DNA from: Streptomyces hoynatensis
GTDB taxonomy: Bacteria; Actinomycetota; Actinomycetes; Streptomycetales; Streptomycetaceae
Length of the DNA stretch: 64,000 nucleotides
Reading direction: 5' to 3'
Assembly: GCF_003626535.1 (NCBI RefSeq)
Contig: NZ_RBAL01000002.1
Span: 310,001 to 374,000, forward strand
Made by a program: the position numbers and the translations under genes. Positions 60,796 to 64,000 of this stretch are shown here, one piece after another (the stretch's first letter is position 1; every line of letters starts with the position of its first letter). The notes under the pieces were generated by a model. The model made no database searches, was not told the origin of the DNA, and saw nothing but the letters and a program-made list of their open reading frames with translations.

Positions 60796-60860
60796 CGGGA
60801 ACGGCGGAGCGGGGAACGGGGGAGCGGGGAACGGGGGCGGGGAACGGGGGCGGGGAACGG
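60794..60860. repeat. GCGGGGAACGG tandem repeat
   Basis: Five G-rich units on GCGGGGAACGGGGG with 12-15 nt spacing begin at the end of the 60076 gene and run into the gap before the SnoaL-like gene. Confidence 0.7.
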
Positions 60861-60951
60861 CCGGTCCCCGCGCCCGGTGCCCGGGGCGGGGCGGCTCGTC
60901 CGCCGTGCGTGTCGGCTTGTGCCGGGGGCCGGGCGGGGGTCCGATGGGCGG

Positions 60952-61323
60952 ATGGGCGAGGAAGAACTCAAGGCGCGGTACGTGCGCTGGATCGACGAGC
61001 TGTGGAACGGCCCCGCGGACCCGGAACGGCTGGCCGCCGTGGCCGGAACGCTGGTGACCGGGGACTTCGTGGGGCACTGGCCGGGCCGGGTGGTCGAGGG
61101 GCCCGACGGTATCGCCGCGCTGATCGCGGAGACCAAGGGCATGTTCTCGGCGCTGAGCTTCGAGATCGAGGTTCCGCCGTTCGCCGAGGGGGAGTTCGTC
61201 GCCGCCAGGTGGACCGGCCGCGGCCTCTCGGCCACGGGGGCGACGCGGTTCTTCGGGAACGACATCCTGCGCGCCCGCGACGGGCGGTTCGCCGAGTACT
61301 GGGTCGCCTCGGCGACGGTCTGA
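60952..61323 (+). CDS. SnoaL-like / ester cyclase-fold protein
   Basis: 123 residues from ATG 60952; the ribosome site is weak. The NTF2-like cone is suggested by KARYVRWIDELWNG, LVTGDFVGHWPGRVVEGPDG, VAARWTGRGLSATGATRFFGND and GRFAEYWVASATV. Members include polyketide cyclases and many proteins of unknown activity. It is monocistronic. No biosynthetic cluster is nearby to name a substrate. Confidence 0.75.
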   Translation: MGEEELKARYVRWIDELWNGPADPERLAAVAGTLVTGDFVGHWPGRVVEGPDGIAALIAETKGMFSALSFEIEVPPFAEGEFVAARWTGRGLSATGATRFFGNDILRARDGRFAEYWVASATV

Positions 61324-61618
61324 AGCGGGCGCCCGCGGCCCGGGCCCCGCGGCGGTTGCGCGGCCGGGCCCCCGCGCCCGGGCCCGTTCCGTGGTGCGCC
61401 CCCGCGCCCGCGCCGCGCCGCGCCGGGCCGCGCCCCCGCGGCGCGCTCCGTTCTCCGCGTACCGCCGCGCGCCCCGCGCCCGCGCCGCGCCCTCCACCCG
61501 CCCCACCCCCCCCATAACCACTCGTTATCAGCGCAGGTCTTGGACGGCGGGGTGGGGGCGGGCGGAGGGTGGAGGCGTCCGGTTCGGAGTGGCCGAACCG
61601 GGGGCTCGGGAGGGCGAG

Positions 61619-62473
61619 ATGGTGAACGGGACGGGCGGCCGTCAGGAACGGCGGGTGTGGCTGGTCACGGGGGCAGGCAGCGGGTTCGGGCGGGCCTTCG
61701 TGGAGGCCGCGGTCGCGGCGGGGGACCTGGTGGTGGCCACGGCGCGGCGGGTCGCGTCGCTCGGCGACCTGGCCGCCGCGCACCCCGGGCGCGTGGAGGC
61801 GCTGCCGCTGGACGTGACCGACCAGGCGGCCGTGGAGGCGTTGGTGAAGGAGGTCGTGGCCCGGCACGGCCGGATCGACGTGCTGGTCAACAACGCGGGC
61901 CGCGGGCACGTGGGCGCGGCCGAGGAGACCACGGACGCGGAGCTGCGGGACCTGTTCGAGGTGCACGTCTTCGGCCCGGCCGCCCTGGTGCGCGCCGTGC
62001 TGCCGCACATGCGGGAGCGGCGCTCGGGCGCGATCGTGCAACTCAGCAGCATGGGCGGGCAGATGTCCTTCGCCGGGTTCTCCGCGTACAGCGCGACCAA
62101 GTTCGCGCTTGAGGGGTTCTCCGAGGCGCTGGCGCAGGAGGTGGCGCCACTGGGGATCAAGGTGCTGGTGGTGGAGCCGGGCGCGTTCCGCACCGGCCTG
62201 TTCGGCGGCACCCGCGCGAGCGCGGAAATCGCCGACTACGCCGCCACCGTCGGCCCGACCCGGCGGATGGTCGAGGCGGGCGACGGCGACCAGCCGGGCG
62301 ACCCGGCCAAGGCCGCCGCGGTGGTGCTGGCCGCCCTGGAGGCGGAACGCACCCCCCTGCGGCTGCCCCTGGGCGCGGACGCCATCGAGGCCATCACCGG
62401 CCACCACGAGGCGTTCCGCGCGGAACTCGCCGTCTGGGAGGAACGCGCCCGCGCGACCACCCTGGACGAGTGA
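61619..62473 (+). CDS. short-chain dehydrogenase/reductase
   Basis: 284 residues. ATG 61619 is chosen because the preceding frame is low complexity. T17-G-A-G-S-G-F-G24 binds the nucleotide, VLVNNAGRGHVG is the NAG motif, and SSMGGQMSFAGFSAYSATKFAL contains the catalytic Ser, Tyr and Lys. VEPGAFRTGLF follows. The classical SDR pattern suggests oxidation or reduction of an alcohol; the substrate is unknown. Confidence 0.9.
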   Translation: MVNGTGGRQERRVWLVTGAGSGFGRAFVEAAVAAGDLVVATARRVASLGDLAAAHPGRVEALPLDVTDQAAVEALVKEVVARHGRIDVLVNNAGRGHVGAAEETTDAELRDLFEVHVFGPAALVRAVLPHMRERRSGAIVQLSSMGGQMSFAGFSAYSATKFALEGFSEALAQEVAPLGIKVLVVEPGAFRTGLFGGTRASAEIADYAATVGPTRRMVEAGDGDQPGDPAKAAAVVLAALEAERTPLRLPLGADAIEAITGHHEAFRAELAVWEERARATTLDE

Positions 62474-62490
62474 ACCCCGCCTGGGCCCGG

Positions 62491-62640
62491 CCGGCGCCGG
62501 CGCGGAACGGCGGCATCGCGCCGGCGCGGACCGGCGCGGAACGGTGGGGCAGCACCGGCGCGGGCCGGTGGGGTCGCGCCGGCGCGGAGCTGCGGGGACC
62601 TGCGCGGACCGGCGCGGACCGGCGCGGACCTGCGGGGCCG
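62491..62640. repeat. imperfect GGCGCGGACC-like repeats
   Basis: Words CCGGCGCGGA and GGCGCGGACC recur about eight times between the convergent SDR and methyltransferase genes. The block has no gene. Confidence 0.6.
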
Positions 62641-62641
62641 G

Positions 62642-63415
62642 TCAGGCGGGGAGGTGGGCGACGACCGTGAAGATCGTCACCGCGGCCAGGAAGGGGCGTT
62701 CGGACAGCGAGGCGAACCAGTCGCGGCCGCGCCGCTCGTCGAGGAGGCCCTGCTCGATGGCGCGCAGCGTGTTCCGTCCCAGGCCGAGGAGCCGGTCGGC
62801 GGCCGTGACCTCGCGCAGCACCGGGGTCGTCGTGGTGACGGACTCCACGCGGAAGCCCGCCTCCTCGGCCAGCCGCGGCAGCCGCCGCCCGATGGTCGCG
62901 TTGCGGACGGCGACGGTGGCGGTGAAGCGGGTGAACGCCCGGGCGGTGTCCAGGTCGTCCGAGTCCACGACGAGGGTGTCCCAGTCCGGCTCGGCGAGGC
63001 CGATCACCGCGCCGGGGCGCCCCACCCGGCGCAGTTCCGCGAGCACGCGCGGGGGGTCCGCGACGTGCATGAGCACCCGGTCGACGCGCGCCCGGTCCAC
63101 CTCGCCGTCCGCCACGGGCAGCGCGTGCGCGTCGCCCTCGCGCAGCGTGACGCGAGGGTCGCCCGCGGTCAGGCGCCGCGCCGCCTCCAGCATGCCCGGC
63201 TCGCGGTCCACGCCGATGACCCGGCCGTCCGCCCCGACCCCGGCCAGCAGCGCGGGCAGGTCGGTGCCCGGGCCGCAGCCGACGTCGAGCGCCGTCTGCC
63301 CCGGGGCGAGTTCGAGGCCCGCGAGCAACTCCGACTTGTACGCGCGCCCTGCTTCGGCGACCTCACCCATGGGGGCGACCTGGTCGGGGCGCCGCGTCCC
63401 CAGCACCTCGTTCAT
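62642..63415 (-). CDS. SAM-dependent methyltransferase
   Basis: 257 residues. Class I fold: LDVGCGPGTDLPALL (motif I, about residue 40), VIGVDREPGMLEAA (motif II), REGDAHALPVADGEVDRARVDRVLMHVAD (post II). The layout is UbiE/COQ5-like, with a C-terminal helical cap. The substrate is unknown. ATG 63415 starts MNEVLGTRRPDQVA. It is between the SDR gene and a PLP enzyme, on the latter's strand with a 101-nt gap. Confidence 0.9.
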   Translation of the reverse strand: MNEVLGTRRPDQVAPMGEVAEAGRAYKSELLAGLELAPGQTALDVGCGPGTDLPALLAGVGADGRVIGVDREPGMLEAARRLTAGDPRVTLREGDAHALPVADGEVDRARVDRVLMHVADPPRVLAELRRVGRPGAVIGLAEPDWDTLVVDSDDLDTARAFTRFTATVAVRNATIGRRLPRLAEEAGFRVESVTTTTPVLREVTAADRLLGLGRNTLRAIEQGLLDERRGRDWFASLSERPFLAAVTIFTVVAHLPA

Positions 63416-63516
63416 GCCCTCCAGTCAACCAGGGCCCGGGGACTGCTCGTTGGCATGGCACGGTGGGCTGCCTCACATGGCAGGGCCCCCGTCGGGGTGC
63501 CCCGTCAGCGTGGCCG

Positions 63517-64000
63517 TCAGCTCGGGGGACGCGGCGCGTCGGCGGGCTCGGGTTCCGGATCGGGCGGGCCGGTGACGACGGCCGTCAGGCGGGTGCCGGG
63601 GGCGAACGCGCCTTCGGCGGCGAGCAGTTGGAGGCAGCGCAGCGTCTTCGCCACGTACCTGCGTTCCGGCGCAAGGCCGTGGCGGGCCTCGAAGTCCCGG
63701 GCGAACGCCTCCAGTTCGGGCGGCACCCGGCCGTAGCCGCCGCCGTGGTGGCCGTGGTCGACGCGCCAGTTGCCGAATGTGCGGCCGAAGCCCTCGGCGT
63801 GCAGCCGCGCCACCTCGCACTCCAGGTGACCTGGCGCGTTGAGGGCGGCCACGCCGAGGGCGCGCGCCCCGGGCGGCAGGCCGGCGGCGAGGCCGGCGAG
63901 GGTGCCGCCGGTGCCCACGGCGCAGGCCACCACGTCGCGCGGGCCGAGATCGGGGAGTTGCGCGGCGAGTTCGGCGGCGGTGCCCGCGGCGCCCCGGGCG
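63517..64000 (-). CDS. PLP-dependent deaminase/desulfhydrase, 5' truncated by the window
   Basis: The coding frame runs to the window end, so only the last 160 or so residues are present. VVACAVGTGGTLAGLAAGLP contains the phosphate-binding GTGGT of the tryptophan-synthase-beta fold. GYGRVPPELEAFARDFEARHGL is seen in 1-aminocyclopropane-1-carboxylate deaminase and D-cysteine desulfhydrase. The catalytic lysine lies outside the window. Gene identity is therefore a family-level call. Confidence 0.8.
   Translation of the reverse strand, partial: ARGAAGTAAELAAQLPDLGPRDVVACAVGTGGTLAGLAAGLPPGARALGVAALNAPGHLECEVARLHAEGFGRTFGNWRVDHGHHGGGYGRVPPELEAFARDFEARHGLAPERRYVAKTLRCLQLLAAEGAFAPGTRLTAVVTGPPDPEPEPADAPRPPS

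Overview
The window is from a high-GC actinomycete, almost certainly Streptomyces or a close relative. GC is very high throughout, many starts are GTG, lipoprotein and Tat signals are common, and the gene content is typical of the genus: a fabDHPF operon under a PucR-type FasR regulator, an AceE-type pyruvate dehydrogenase followed by DUF3052, DUF3145, TerD proteins, DUF5753 XRE regulators and DUF6879. All identifications come from reading the sequence; no search was run.

Layout. 0.1-5.4 kb: a GH51 arabinofuranosidase, a Tat-exported PHP metallohydrolase with a very His-rich N-terminus, an unknown protein and a small lipoprotein. 5.6-14.8 kb (minus strand): a sugar-uptake and catabolic cluster with a ChvE/GguAB-type ABC importer, aldose 1-epimerase, a TIM-barrel protein, a zinc-type dehydrogenase and a sugar-acid dehydratase, ending in a small OAA-like lectin gene. 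A bipartite GTTCGA...GTWCG element lies upstream of three of these sugar genes. 14.9-21.4 kb: an SGNH lipoprotein, DUF3145, a beta-hydroxyacid dehydrogenase, a divergent TetR/FabH-like pair and a divergent XRE-cupin/thioredoxin-reductase-like pair, each pair with its own palindrome. 21.5-26.6 kb: fabF, acpP, fabH, fabD and fasR. 26.9-40.5 kb: pirin, pyruvate phosphate dikinase, FMN reductase, AraC and MerR regulators, aldo/keto reductase, serine hydrolase, DUF4429 and DUF1023 proteins, and aceE.

41.2-53.3 kb is a tellurite-type (Ter) stress locus: DUF3052, AhpE-type peroxiredoxin, TerD, a DUF475 membrane protein, TerA, a divergent TerD-like protein, then a translationally coupled metabolite module of an HpcH-type C-C lyase, a single 851-residue protein joining PRTase, TRSP, StiP-like and PELOTA domains, and a HAD phosphatase. 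A DUF4383 membrane protein and a 450-residue coiled-coil protein follow.

53.4-60.8 kb starts at a tRNA-Val(UAC) gene and is an accessory-looking, regulator-rich island. It has three XRE regulators (one DUF5753 type, two long all-helical types), DUF6879, several tiny proteins, two paralogous Cys/His-rich mini-proteins and a coupled three-gene operon. An 11-bp palindrome is shared between two of its promoters. This island and the Ter metabolite module are the best places to look for undescribed biology. 61-64 kb holds a SnoaL-like protein, an SDR, a methyltransferase and a truncated PLP enzyme that runs off the window end.
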